Part shown: positions 43,891 to 53,164 of the stretch, in pieces | Position numbering within the stretch: the first letter of the stretch is position 1 | Layout of the letters: each line of letters begins with the position of its first letter | Source: Pedobacter jejuensis | Lineage (GTDB): Bacteria; Bacteroidota; Bacteroidia; Sphingobacteriales; Sphingobacteriaceae | Direction: 5' to 3' | DNA: 64,000 bases | NCBI RefSeq assembly: GCF_003725795.1 | Contig: NZ_RBEE01000023.1 | Span: 434,001-498,000, forward strand | The notes under the pieces: model-generated | What the model was told of the DNA's origin: nothing | Seen by the model: only the letters and a program-made list of their open reading frames with translations | The model's database searches: none | Program-made: the position numbers and the translations under genes

Positions 43891-45405
43891 ATGAAATCAA
43901 ATACCGCATTAAACCCAACAATATTTGTAATATTTGGTGGTACAGGCGATTTAAACAAACGCAAACTTGCCCCTGCGTTATACAACTTATTTATTGAAGG
44001 TTATATGCCAGATAAGTTTGCTGTTATTGGTACAGGCAGAACAGAATTTACTGATGATAGTTATAAAAAGGCTCTAGAAGATGCCGTAAATGAGTTTTCT
44101 CGTTCGGGTAAAGTTAAAAAAGAAAAATGGGAAGAATTTGGAAACACCATTCACTATTGCCCTACAGATTTTGCTCAACCAAAAACTTTCGAACACTTAA
44201 AGGCAGCAGTTGATAAATACCAGAAAGAGTACGGCGCTAATACTCAGGTTATTTATTATTTAGCCGTTGCACCTAATTTCTTCCCGATTATAGCAGAATG
44301 CCTTCAAAAATATAAACTCACCCAAAACGAAGATAATAGCCGCATTGTAATTGAGAAACCTTTCGGTCATGATTTAGAATCTGCTAAAGAATTAAACAAA
44401 CTTTTAAGTACCATTTTTACTGAAAAACAGATTTACCGTATCGACCATTATTTAGGTAAAGAAACTGTTCAAAATATGATGGCATTTCGTTTTGCAAATG
44501 CTTTATTTGAGCCATTATGGAACAGATCTTATATCGACCACGTTCAAATATCGGTAACTGAACAATTGGGCGTTCAAGATCGTGGTGGTTATTATGAAGG
44601 TGCCGGCGCTTTAAGAGATATGATTCAAAATCACTTATTGCAATTGCTTTGCCTGATTGGTATGGAAGCACCGATAACTTTCGATGCAGACGAAATTAGA
44701 AACAGAAAGGTTGAAGTTTTAAAAGCAATGCGACCATTTTCTTCTGATGATATTCGTTACGGAGCTGTTAGAGGTCAATACAGTAAAGGTTGGGTTGAAG
44801 GCAAAGAAGTACCAGGTTATCGTCAGGAAAAGGGCGTTGATGCACACTCTAACACAGAAACTTTTGCCGCAGTTAAATTTCATATAGACAATTGGAGATG
44901 GCAAGGTATCCCGTTCTATTTAAGAACAGGGAAACGTTTAAATCAAACATCTTCTTTGATTACAATTCAATTTAGAGATGTGCCGCACCAAATTTTTTCT
45001 TCTGATGTAACAGAGAATTGGGTACAAAATAGATTGGTTATTAGCATTCAGCCAGAAATGAGCATTCGTTTACAAGTTCAGGCTAAAAGACCGGGTTTAG
45101 ATATGGTTCTAAATCCTGTGGATATGGTTTTTGATTATAAGGGCACTTACGAAGGTGATACACCCGAAGCTTACGAAACTTTATTGCTGGATTGTATGAT
45201 GGGCGATCAAACCTTATTTATGCGAGGCGACCAAGTAGAAACTGCATGGGAATTGGTAATGCCAATTTTAAATACCTGGGAAAACAAAAAATCAATCAAT
45301 TTCCCAAATTACCAAGCAGATAGTTGGGGACCTGAAGAAGCCGAAGCGCTTATTGCAAGAGATGGATTCCATTGGTTTAACCTGCCAATGAAAAATAAAG
45401 AATAA
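43891..45405 (+). CDS. zwf: Glucose-6-phosphate 1-dehydrogenase
   Basis: Oxidises glucose 6-phosphate to 6-phosphogluconolactone. 504 residues. The coenzyme fingerprint is VIFGGTGDLNKRKL (near 12-25) and the active-site signature is RIDHYLGKETVQN (near 181-193) preceded by VIEKPFGHDL. It lies between gnd and pgl. A hairpin at 45429-45465 separates it from pgl, which may tune relative expression. Confidence 0.97.
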   Translation: MKSNTALNPTIFVIFGGTGDLNKRKLAPALYNLFIEGYMPDKFAVIGTGRTEFTDDSYKKALEDAVNEFSRSGKVKKEKWEEFGNTIHYCPTDFAQPKTFEHLKAAVDKYQKEYGANTQVIYYLAVAPNFFPIIAECLQKYKLTQNEDNSRIVIEKPFGHDLESAKELNKLLSTIFTEKQIYRIDHYLGKETVQNMMAFRFANALFEPLWNRSYIDHVQISVTEQLGVQDRGGYYEGAGALRDMIQNHLLQLLCLIGMEAPITFDADEIRNRKVEVLKAMRPFSSDDIRYGAVRGQYSKGWVEGKEVPGYRQEKGVDAHSNTETFAAVKFHIDNWRWQGIPFYLRTGKRLNQTSSLITIQFRDVPHQIFSSDVTENWVQNRLVISIQPEMSIRLQVQAKRPGLDMVLNPVDMVFDYKGTYEGDTPEAYETLLLDCMMGDQTLFMRGDQVETAWELVMPILNTWENKKSINFPNYQADSWGPEEAEALIARDGFHWFNLPMKNKE

Positions 45406-45428
45406 TAACTGTCGTAAGGAACGAAATT

Positions 45429-45465
45429 GAGAAATCTTTAGAACTAAAACATTTAAAGATTTCTC
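45429..45465 (+). terminator. Intra-operon hairpin between zwf and pgl
   Basis: A perfect 12-bp stem (GAGAAATCTTTA, 45429-45440, with TAAAGATTTCTC, 45454-45465) followed by CTTTCATATTT. The T-tract is too poor for a strong terminator; attenuation or mRNA processing is more likely. Confidence 0.5.
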
Positions 45466-45528
45466 CTTTCATATTTAGTCGGGCATTCTGCAGTGTAATT
45501 AATAATATTAAGCGTAAATAACGAAAAA

Positions 45529-46254
45529 ATGAATCTACTCATTTACAAAACATTAGAAGAATTAAACCAGGATTTAGCCGATTACGTTATTAAAATTGCA
45601 GAAATGGCAATTGAAGATAATGATCGTTTTAATTTCGTTTTAACTGGTGGCAATTCACCTAAAGAATTGTATAGAATACTTTCTACGGAATGTAAAGATA
45701 GAATCGATTGGGAGAAGGTGTATTTTTTCTTCGGAGATGAGCGAAATGTTACCGCAGATGATGATAATTACAACGGCCTGATGGCTAAGAAAAATTTCTT
45801 TGACAATTTAAATACAGCAGCCGATCATATTTTCTATGTTGATACAACGCTAGCTCCAGAAAAGGCAGCTATTGAGTATAAAAAAGCCATAGATAAGCAT
45901 TTCGGTGATGGCGACATCGTATTCGATTTAATTTTACTTGGCATGGGCGATGATGCGCATACAGCATCAATTTTTCCGCATACAGATTTAGTGAAGAACG
46001 AAGAGGTTGGTGTTGCATCGGTTTTTGTTGAGAAACTAAATACTTATAGAATCAGTTTTACCGCACCACTAATTAACAAAGCCGAAAATGTTGCTTTCTT
46101 AGCATTTGGCGAAAACAAAGCCGAAGCATTAAGCCATGTTATTGGAGATGAGGAAAAAGATTTCAATACTTATCCAGCTCAGTTAATCGATCCGATTGAT
46201 GGCAAGTTAACTTGGTTTGTAGATGAAGCGGCAACGAAATTGCTTCAAGATTAA
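45529..46254 (+). CDS. pgl: 6-phosphogluconolactonase
   Basis: Hydrolyses 6-phosphogluconolactone to 6-phosphogluconate, linking zwf and gnd. 241 residues of the DevB/Pgl type. The motifs are FVLTGGNSPKELYRIL (near 35-50), FFFGDERNVTADDDNYN (near 66-82) and LILLGMGDDAHTASIFPHT (near 139-157, catalytic His). It is the last gene of the pentose phosphate run and is followed by a hairpin. Confidence 0.96.
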   Translation: MNLLIYKTLEELNQDLADYVIKIAEMAIEDNDRFNFVLTGGNSPKELYRILSTECKDRIDWEKVYFFFGDERNVTADDDNYNGLMAKKNFFDNLNTAADHIFYVDTTLAPEKAAIEYKKAIDKHFGDGDIVFDLILLGMGDDAHTASIFPHTDLVKNEEVGVASVFVEKLNTYRISFTAPLINKAENVAFLAFGENKAEALSHVIGDEEKDFNTYPAQLIDPIDGKLTWFVDEAATKLLQD

Positions 46255-46294
46255 TAGAAATTAAGCATTTATAAAATTTTACTTAATTTTTAAG

Positions 46295-46322
46295 AAGGCT
46301 TTATCATTCGATAAAGCCTTTT
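46295..46322 (+). terminator. Terminator after pgl
   Basis: An 11-bp stem (AAGGCTTTATC, 46295-46305, with GATAAAGCCTT, 46310-46320) with a short T-tail, 40 bp past the pgl stop. Confidence 0.65.
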
Positions 46323-46416
46323 CAGTTCGATATATTTTTTTTTAAGAAGAAACTTTTTTAAAGATGCAATTTTCATTTCGCAATAAATTGGAGTCAAGCA
46401 CAATGCATCAAAATAC

Positions 46417-47298
46417 TTAATCCAATTTTTCTTCCATCAATAATTTAATTATTCCATCGGCCATACCAACTTTAGGTACATAAATCTGCTTTATGCCGGT
46501 CCATTTCATTAAGGTTAAATAAATCTCGCAGGCAGGAATAATTACGTCTGCCCTATCCGAATTTAAACCCAGAACATGAATACGCTCTTTTAAAGAATAA
46601 CTTGTTAATCGGTTATACAATGAATTCAATTTTTGTAAAGACATTGGTGCGCCCTCTTTCTCCTCAGCCATGCGAAAAAGTTTATTGATATTTCCTCCCG
46701 TACCAATTCCAGCCAGATTTTTGTATGCTTTAGTATTATCCTTAACCCAAGTTTTCATTTCCTCCCAGGTTTCCTCTTTATCCTGATTATCAAGCATCCT
46801 AATGGTACCAATATTGAAAGATTTTGAGGCCTCTGGCACACCCTTAACAAATACAGAAAGTTCGGTACTTCCACCACCAACATCAATATATAAATAAGTT
46901 TTATTTTGATCTAAATCTTGCTCAATATGATTTGCATAAATAATATTAGCTTCTCTTTGCCCTTCAATTATCTCTAAAGTCAAACTGGTTTCATCTTTAA
47001 TCTGCTTTACAATTTCGGCACCGTTACTGGCTTCTCTCATGGCTGAAGTAGCACAAGCCAAATATTCGGTTACATGATAAACATCCATTAAGTTTTTAAA
47101 AGCAGTCATAGTTTTAACCAAATCTGCAGCTTTTTTAGGACTAATTTTTTGATCTAAAAAGGCATCATCACCCAATCGTAATGGCACCCTGATTAGCGTA
47201 TTTTTTTTCGATTTATAGATTCCATCTTGTTTACTAATATCTGCAATTAATAACCTAACTGCGTTCGAGCCGATATCTATAGCTGCGTATCTTAACAT
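46417..47298 (-). CDS. ppx: Ppx/GppA-type exopolyphosphatase
   Basis: 293 residues, shorter than E. coli PPX because only the two actin-like domains are present. The motifs are AAIDIGSNAVRLLI at the N-terminus, ACATSAMREASNG near 82-94, and YIDVGGGSTELSVF near 137-150. It removes phosphate from polyphosphate chain ends (or pppGpp 5'-phosphate). The start codon lies one base after the ppk1 stop, so synthesis and degradation enzymes for polyphosphate are coupled. Confidence 0.93.
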   Translation of the reverse strand: MLRYAAIDIGSNAVRLLIADISKQDGIYKSKKNTLIRVPLRLGDDAFLDQKISPKKAADLVKTMTAFKNLMDVYHVTEYLACATSAMREASNGAEIVKQIKDETSLTLEIIEGQREANIIYANHIEQDLDQNKTYLYIDVGGGSTELSVFVKGVPEASKSFNIGTIRMLDNQDKEETWEEMKTWVKDNTKAYKNLAGIGTGGNINKLFRMAEEKEGAPMSLQKLNSLYNRLTSYSLKERIHVLGLNSDRADVIIPACEIYLTLMKWTGIKQIYVPKVGMADGIIKLLMEEKLD

Positions 47299-47299
47299 A

Positions 47300-49357
47300 T
47301 TATTGATGCTTGGTTTTCAAATAGTTATAAATATCTACTTGCGCTCTTGTTTTTTTACTAAGCCTGTTTTTATGGTATTTGTTATTATTTAATGCATTAA
47401 TTTGCCTTGCTTTAGTATTATCCTGGAGCTGCAAATCAATCATATCCTGAATTTCTTGTTTTACATCAGGATCCAATACCGGGAAACCAACTTCAACGCG
47501 ATGCTCAAAATTCCTGCTCATCAAATCTGCTGATGATAAATACATGTCGTTTTTGCCATTATTACTAAAGATGTAAACTCGGGCGTGTTCCAAAAATTTA
47601 TCAATAATACTTACAGCAGTTATGTTTTCACTAAAACCTTTAACACCAGGCACTAAGCAACAAATCCCACGAATAATTAATTGAATTTTTACACCAGCAT
47701 TACTTGCTTCGTAGAGTTTATTGATAATTCCTTCATCAGCTAAACTGTTCACTTTTAATAGTATGTAAGCCAATTTTCCTGCTTTGGCATTTCTTATTTC
47801 TCGATTGATAAAATTGGTGAGTTTAGAGCGGCTTTCTAATGGCGATACAATTAAATGCTTAAAGCCTTTAGTAACAGTTCTTTTAGTTAAGGCATCAAAA
47901 AGTTTAACCAAATCATTTGTAATTTCTTTTTTTGAGGTGAAAATACTATGGTCGCAATACAAGCCTGCGGTTTTCTCGTTAAAATTCCCTGTAGCTAAAT
48001 TGGCGTAATAAACAGGCTTTTCTTTCTCAATTCGTTTAACCAGGCAAATTTTCGAATGCACCTTATAATCAGTTAGGCCGTAATTAACTTTAACACCTTC
48101 TTCCATTAATCTGCTGGTCCAGAAAATGTTCGCCTGTTCATCAAACCTGGCTTTTAATTCCAGCAAAACAGAAACATTTTTGCCATTTTTAGCCGCGTTA
48201 ATTAAAGCATTAATAACCTTCGAATTCTCTGCCAATCGATATAAAGTAATTTGGATATCGCTTACTTTTGGGTCGATTGCTGCCTCTCTTAAGAAAAGAA
48301 TAATATAATCGTACGATTGGTACGGCAAATTAACCAGGTAATCTCTGTGCGCAATTTTTGCAAAGACACTTTCGGTGCGATGTAATCCATGTACTTTTAA
48401 AGGAACATTTGGTGCATATTCCAACTCTTTTTTACCCACATTAGGAAAAGCAATAAAATCTCCGAATTTGTGGTAGCGGTTACCGGGAATTAAACTTTCT
48501 GCTTCGAGCTTTAATTTATTAACCAAAACGGTAAGCATATTTAATGGCATTGCAGAATCATAAAGCAAGCGCATTGGTTTTCCCTTTTTCCGTTTTTCCA
48601 GGCTACTTTTTAAATCCTCTATAAACTTATCGTTAATGTTTTTATCAATATCCAGTTCTGCATCTCGAGTAAGTTGAATAGAATAAGCCTCTAAATTATC
48701 GTAAGTGAAAACATAAAAAATATCATCAAGGCAATACCTTATAATATCTTCTGCAAGAATGATAAATTTTAAATCGTTGGTTTCTGGAAGGACAAGAAAA
48801 CGTGGTAAATTAGGTGGAATTTCAATTAATGCATACTTTTCTCTAAGCTTCGTATCTTTCTTAGATAGCTTAACAAAAAAGTATAAAAATCTGTCTTTCA
48901 ACTCCGGAAATGGTTTATCCATGTCCAACATTATTGGCACTACATTCGATAAAATTTTATCTCTAAAATGATTTTTTACAAATTCTCCCCTGCTAACATT
49001 TAGTTGAGTATCATTTAAAATAAAAATTCTATTTTGAGCAAGTTCATTTATTAGCGTAGCTTGAAAAAGCTGATCGAATTTTCTTTCCTGCCTTACTACA
49101 ATATTTTTTATTTCGTTAAGAATCTTTTTTGGATTAAAGCCTAAAAGTGCCTTTGCCTTTTCGTTGAGATTAGTTAACCTGGTCATTGTGGCTACCCTAA
49201 CCCGGTAAAATTCTTCGAGATTGGATGAAAATATGGATAAAAACTTTATGCGTTCTATTAAAGGAACAGATTCATCTGCGGCTTCTTGTAGTACGCGTTC
49301 ATTAAAATATAACCAGCTTATTTCTCTATTTAAAAAGGGTATCTTCTTATTGCTCAT
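47300..49357 (-). CDS. ppk1: Polyphosphate kinase 1
   Basis: Polymerises the ATP gamma-phosphate into polyphosphate. 685 residues, close to the usual length. The N-domain begins FLNREISWLYFNERVLQEA. The phospho-accepting histidine is His434 in DYKVHSKICLV, equivalent to the autophosphorylated His of E. coli PPK. Conserved blocks NFNEKTAGLYCDHSIFT and the C-terminal YLSSADLMSRNFEHRVEVGF are present. It is tightly coupled to ppx. A terminator separates it from the upstream histone-like gene, so ppk1-ppx probably has its own promoter. Confidence 0.96.
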   Translation of the reverse strand: MSNKKIPFLNREISWLYFNERVLQEAADESVPLIERIKFLSIFSSNLEEFYRVRVATMTRLTNLNEKAKALLGFNPKKILNEIKNIVVRQERKFDQLFQATLINELAQNRIFILNDTQLNVSRGEFVKNHFRDKILSNVVPIMLDMDKPFPELKDRFLYFFVKLSKKDTKLREKYALIEIPPNLPRFLVLPETNDLKFIILAEDIIRYCLDDIFYVFTYDNLEAYSIQLTRDAELDIDKNINDKFIEDLKSSLEKRKKGKPMRLLYDSAMPLNMLTVLVNKLKLEAESLIPGNRYHKFGDFIAFPNVGKKELEYAPNVPLKVHGLHRTESVFAKIAHRDYLVNLPYQSYDYIILFLREAAIDPKVSDIQITLYRLAENSKVINALINAAKNGKNVSVLLELKARFDEQANIFWTSRLMEEGVKVNYGLTDYKVHSKICLVKRIEKEKPVYYANLATGNFNEKTAGLYCDHSIFTSKKEITNDLVKLFDALTKRTVTKGFKHLIVSPLESRSKLTNFINREIRNAKAGKLAYILLKVNSLADEGIINKLYEASNAGVKIQLIIRGICCLVPGVKGFSENITAVSIIDKFLEHARVYIFSNNGKNDMYLSSADLMSRNFEHRVEVGFPVLDPDVKQEIQDMIDLQLQDNTKARQINALNNNKYHKNRLSKKTRAQVDIYNYLKTKHQ

Positions 49358-49365
49358 TTAAAAAA

Positions 49366-49392
49366 GTAAAAAATCCCTGTAAAAACAGGGAT
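49366..49392 (-). terminator. Leftward terminator after the histone H1-like gene
   Basis: A perfect 8-bp stem (ATCCCTGT, 49373-49380, with ACAGGGAT, 49385-49392). Reading leftward it is followed by a T-rich run. It lies between the H1-like gene and ppk1. Confidence 0.7.
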
Positions 49393-49459
49393 GCTCAAAA
49401 CTGCAAATTATTTGTTAATTGAATGTTAATTCGCAACAATATTAATATTAACAAATTAT

Positions 49460-50071
49460 TTAATCGGTAGCTTTTTTAGCTTTCGAAACAGTTTCTGAAA
49501 TCGTGTTCTCTGCAACCTTAACTGCTTTGGTTACTACTTTTTTAGCCGGAGTTACTTTACTTTTTACAGCAGTAGTAGCATTAGCAACAGTTTTTTTTAT
49601 AGGTACAGCTTTTGGCTTCGCTTCTACAATAGCATCCTTAACCGTTTTTGTTGCTTTTTTAACAACTGCAACAGGCTTGGCTAGTGCTTTTTCAGCTTTT
49701 TCTTCGGTAGCTATTGCTCCAACCTTAACGCTTTGAATAACAGGCTTAGCTTTTGCAACAGCTTTTTTAACTACCTTTTCAGCTTTGGCAGTTGCTTTAG
49801 TTATAGGTTTTTTTACCTCTTTTTTAAGTTTATTTGTTTTTACAAGCTCATCAATCTTATGACCAACATCTGCCTTAATTAAGGTAAATTTTTTGGTTAA
49901 TTTTTTCGCTACTCTCTTACTAGCTTTTCCAACTTCCGCACTAATTTCAGAAACATCATGACCCAAGCTTTTTATTACTTCTAAAAATTTATCGGTTATA
50001 GAATCCTCTAATTGTTTTTTTACCTCTTTTTTAGTCGCTTTTTTTAAAGATTTTGACTTAGTAGTTTTCAT
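49460..50071 (-). CDS. Lysine/alanine-rich histone H1-like protein
   Basis: 203 residues, about half Lys, Ala or Val, with an N-terminal segment of more normal composition (about 18-85: ITDKFLEVIKSLGHDVSEIS, a short phasin-like helix) and a long tail of KKAxxKAK/KPVxxVKKA repeats resembling eukaryotic H1 tails. Such proteins bind DNA, or any polyanion, non-specifically. It lies directly upstream of ppk1, so binding of polyphosphate is an attractive inference. Low complexity makes homology searches unreliable. Confidence 0.75.
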   Translation of the reverse strand: MKTTKSKSLKKATKKEVKKQLEDSITDKFLEVIKSLGHDVSEISAEVGKASKRVAKKLTKKFTLIKADVGHKIDELVKTNKLKKEVKKPITKATAKAEKVVKKAVAKAKPVIQSVKVGAIATEEKAEKALAKPVAVVKKATKTVKDAIVEAKPKAVPIKKTVANATTAVKSKVTPAKKVVTKAVKVAENTISETVSKAKKATD

Positions 50072-50146
50072 ATTATTTTTCGTTTTTTTGTATTGTTGGA
50101 TAATTTCAATTAAATCTACTTAATTTTTTACTTTAAAACTAAAACC

Positions 50147-50638
50147 ATGCCTTCTTTTGATATAGTAAGTAAAGTTGATGCGCAAACGTTAGATAATGCG
50201 ATTAACAATGCAAAAAAAGAAATATTAAACCGTTTCGATTTTAATGGCTCTAAAAGCACTATCGATTTGGATAAAAAAACAAACGTTGTAACCATTGTAA
50301 CTGAAGATGATATGCGCTTAAGTGCGATTGAAGGTTCAATTATTTCTAGGATGATGAAGCAAAATTTAGACCCCAAAAGTTTAGACTTTGGCGATGAGCA
50401 CCAGGCTTCTGGTAATATGATTCGTAAAGAAATTACCATTAAAGAAGGTTTAGACAAAGATGCAGCGAAAAAAGTTGTAGCTAAAATTAAAGCCAGTGGC
50501 TTAAAAGTACAAGCTTCGATAATGGACGACCAAGTTAGGGTTACAGCAAAAAAGATTGATGATTTGCAAGCCGTAATTAGTTTTTGCAGAGGAGAAGATT
50601 TCGGACAACCACTGCAATATATTAATATGAGAAATTAA
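50147..50638 (+). CDS. yajQ: YajQ-family nucleotide-binding protein
   Basis: 163 residues, typical length for YajQ (DUF520): two ferredoxin-like domains starting MPSFDIVSKVDAQTLDNAI and including EITIKEGLDKDAAKKVVAKI. In Xanthomonas a homologue binds cyclic di-GMP; in other bacteria the family has been linked to nucleotide or RNA binding, so the ligand here is open. It is monocistronic and divergent from the H1-like gene with 75 bp between starts. Confidence 0.95.
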   Translation: MPSFDIVSKVDAQTLDNAINNAKKEILNRFDFNGSKSTIDLDKKTNVVTIVTEDDMRLSAIEGSIISRMMKQNLDPKSLDFGDEHQASGNMIRKEITIKEGLDKDAAKKVVAKIKASGLKVQASIMDDQVRVTAKKIDDLQAVISFCRGEDFGQPLQYINMRN

Positions 50639-50715
50639 ATTATTGCTTTTAAAATCTATAAAAAACCTTTTCGCTTAACGAGTGTTTTCTAATCGTATAA
50701 AATAATGAGAACAAA

Positions 50716-51309
50716 ATGAAAAAGATTTTTTTGGGTTTAGCCCTTTCAGCAATAGTAACTTTTCAGGCATGTCAAAGTGCAGATAAAAAATCATCAACCA
50801 TGAAAGATAGTGTGGCAGGTGATACTACTATGGTTAACGGGAATCATGTTGTTGGTGCAGAAAGTACCGAAACATCTTTGGATGATGATGGTAATACCTT
50901 CTTGAAAAAAGCTGCAGTTGGTGGAATAATGGAAGTTGAAGCAGCAAAAATTGCACTTAAAAACGCTAAAAGCGCTGATGTAAAAAGCTTTGCTCAACAA
51001 ATGTTAACTGACCACACTAAATCCAACACAGAATTGAAAGAATTAGCGATAGCAAAGAAAGTTATTACACCTGATGCTTTGCCTGCTGAAGACCAAATTC
51101 ATTTAGATGAGATGAAAAAAATGACTGGTAGCAATTTCGACAAGCACTATGTTGATATGATGATTACAGACCACGAAAAAACAGTTAAACTTTTCGAACT
51201 TGGTAAACAAAATAAGGATAGTGATTTAAAAAAATGGGCTTCTAATACATTAACAATAATTGAAGGACATACAGCGAAAGCCAAAGAATTAGCTTCAGTT
51301 ATAAAATAA
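50716..51309 (+). CDS. DUF4142 lipoprotein
   Basis: 197 residues with lipobox AIVTFQACQS (lipidated Cys near 19), an Asp/Ser/Thr-rich linker and a DUF4142 four-helix domain (about 55-195). This domain shows the ferritin-like pattern AAVGGIMEVEAAKIALKNAK, QMLTDHTKSNTEL and MMITDHEKTVKLF. Residues His/Glu in the two DH motifs could bind metal. The role is unknown; the family is often annotated as stress-related. It is monocistronic with a strong terminator. Confidence 0.88.
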   Translation: MKKIFLGLALSAIVTFQACQSADKKSSTMKDSVAGDTTMVNGNHVVGAESTETSLDDDGNTFLKKAAVGGIMEVEAAKIALKNAKSADVKSFAQQMLTDHTKSNTELKELAIAKKVITPDALPAEDQIHLDEMKKMTGSNFDKHYVDMMITDHEKTVKLFELGKQNKDSDLKKWASNTLTIIEGHTAKAKELASVIK

Positions 51310-51327
51310 TTAAATTTTATATATGTT

Positions 51328-51368
51328 AAAGGCAGAATTCATTCAATATGAACTCTGCCTTTTTTTTT
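51328..51368 (+). terminator. Terminator after the DUF4142 gene
   Basis: A 15-bp stem with one mismatch (51328-51342 with 51348-51362), GGCAGA/TCTGCC core, followed by TTTTTTTTT. Confidence 0.9.
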
Positions 51369-51463
51369 AGGTAATTATAACATTAACACATTTTTTTATT
51401 TCAGTTTTCAATTAAGGAAATTAAATTTATAATTTGCCGTTTATTAAATAAATTAAAGCATAA

Positions 51464-53077
51464 ATGAATACAAATAGAATTTTTAAAAACCTGCGTAACA
51501 TTGCAGTAATAAGTGCCTTACCTTTCTTTGCTAATGCTCAAAAAGCAAACTGGCAAAATCTAGATTTAAAAACAGATTCGGTTTTTGGAATCGGTACCGA
51601 AAAAGCATACAAAGAACTTTTAAAAGGCAAAAAATCTACCAAAGTAATTGTTGCGGTAAATGATGGTGGTGTAGATGCTAACCACGAAGATTTAAAAAGA
51701 ATTATGTGGGTTAATGCCAAAGAAGTCGCCGGAAATGGAAAGGATGATGACAAGAATGGCTACACTGATGACATTAATGGATGGAATTTCATTGGTGGTC
51801 CTAAAGGTTCGGTTGACCATGAAACCTTAGAACTAACCCGTTTGGTGCGTAGAGATATGGTGAGATTTGCCAATACTACCGATGCAAATGTGGCTGAAAA
51901 AGATAAGAAGGATTATGAAACCTTCAAAGTACAACGTTCTGATTTAGAAAAGCAATTGGGGGAAGCAAATGCTAACCTGGCAGGTCTAACTGGTTTTAAA
52001 AATGCATTGGATGATGTAATTAAAAAAATAGGCAAACCAAATCCAACGCTTGAGGATATTAAAGCTTTTAAACCGGTTACCAATGCTGATGCCCGTATTC
52101 AAGAGGTATTAAGTGAGGAATTGAAAAAAGGAAGTTTTACAGATTTTTATGAAAATCAAATTGTAGAAGGTGTAAAATATTATTCAGAACAGGCTAACTA
52201 CAACTTAAATTTAGATTACAATCCTAGAGATGTTGTGGGCGATGACCCGAACAATTCTAAAGAAAAATTTTATGGCAATAATGATGTTGCAGGTCCTGAT
52301 GCAATGCATGGTTCTCACGTTGCAGGAATTATCGCTGCAGATAGAACAAATAAATTAGGCATTATGGGCGTAGCTGATAATGTGGTAATTATGGGCGTTC
52401 GTTGTACACCAAATGGCGATGAGCGTGATAAAGATGTTGCAAATGCTGTACGCTATGCAGTTGATAATGGTGCCAAGGTAATTAACATGAGTTTTGGTAA
52501 AGCTTACAGCTGGGATAAGGCAACCGTTAATGAAGCGATGAAATATGCCGCATCAAAAGATGTGTTAATAGTACAAGCTGCTGGTAACGAGAATAAAGAT
52601 ATTGATACTGAAAATAACTATCCAAACCATAAAGATTTGGATGAAAAAACCATTGCTTCATGGATTACTGTTGGTGCATCAGGACCAAAAGATGATGAAA
52701 CCCTAAAAGCAAGTTTTTCTAATTTTGGTAAAACTCAGGTTGATGTTTTTGCACCAGGCGTTCAAATTTATTCAACGGTTCCTGGTTCAAAATATAAAAA
52801 TTTGGATGGAACCAGTATGGCTTCGCCCGTAGTAGCTGGCTTAGCAGGCTTGATTCGTTCATACTATCCAAAATTAACGGCTGCTCAGGTTAAAGAAATT
52901 ATCGTAAAATCTGTAGTAAAAGTTAACCACAATGTTTCTTACAAGAAAGGTGATGCTGATGATGCACCAAAAGTGTCTGTTCCATTTTCTGAATTATCGA
53001 TTAGTGGCGGAATTGTGAATGCGTACAATGCATTAAAATTAGCTGCGACTTATGATGGCAAGTCGGCAGCAAAATAA
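51464..53077 (+). CDS. Exported subtilisin-like (S8) serine protease
   Basis: 537 residues with a signal peptide (about 1-25, ending FANAQ). The catalytic triad is visible: Asp67 in VAVNDGGVDANHEDL, His282 in MHGSHVAGI and Ser451 in DGTSMASPVVAG, with the oxyanion Asn in QAAGNENKD. There is an unusually long insertion of about 200 residues between Asp and His, mostly charged helix. The same layout occurs in Bacteroidota S8 proteases of unknown substrate. No type 9 secretion tail or other C-terminal domain is seen. Confidence 0.93.
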   Translation: MNTNRIFKNLRNIAVISALPFFANAQKANWQNLDLKTDSVFGIGTEKAYKELLKGKKSTKVIVAVNDGGVDANHEDLKRIMWVNAKEVAGNGKDDDKNGYTDDINGWNFIGGPKGSVDHETLELTRLVRRDMVRFANTTDANVAEKDKKDYETFKVQRSDLEKQLGEANANLAGLTGFKNALDDVIKKIGKPNPTLEDIKAFKPVTNADARIQEVLSEELKKGSFTDFYENQIVEGVKYYSEQANYNLNLDYNPRDVVGDDPNNSKEKFYGNNDVAGPDAMHGSHVAGIIAADRTNKLGIMGVADNVVIMGVRCTPNGDERDKDVANAVRYAVDNGAKVINMSFGKAYSWDKATVNEAMKYAASKDVLIVQAAGNENKDIDTENNYPNHKDLDEKTIASWITVGASGPKDDETLKASFSNFGKTQVDVFAPGVQIYSTVPGSKYKNLDGTSMASPVVAGLAGLIRSYYPKLTAAQVKEIIVKSVVKVNHNVSYKKGDADDAPKVSVPFSELSISGGIVNAYNALKLAATYDGKSAAK

Positions 53078-53102
53078 CTGTCTGAAAATTTGAACTAAAT
53101 AA

Positions 53103-53144
53103 AAAATGTTCCTTGGTGTATATCACTCAAGGAACATTTTTTAT
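53103..53144. terminator. Bidirectional terminator between subtilase and paoC
   Basis: A perfect 13-bp stem (AAAATGTTCCTTG, 53103-53115, with CAAGGAACATTTT, 53128-53140) with A/T tracts on both sides, between convergent genes. Confidence 0.85.
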
Positions 53145-53164
53145 TTATCATCGATTTTAATCTA

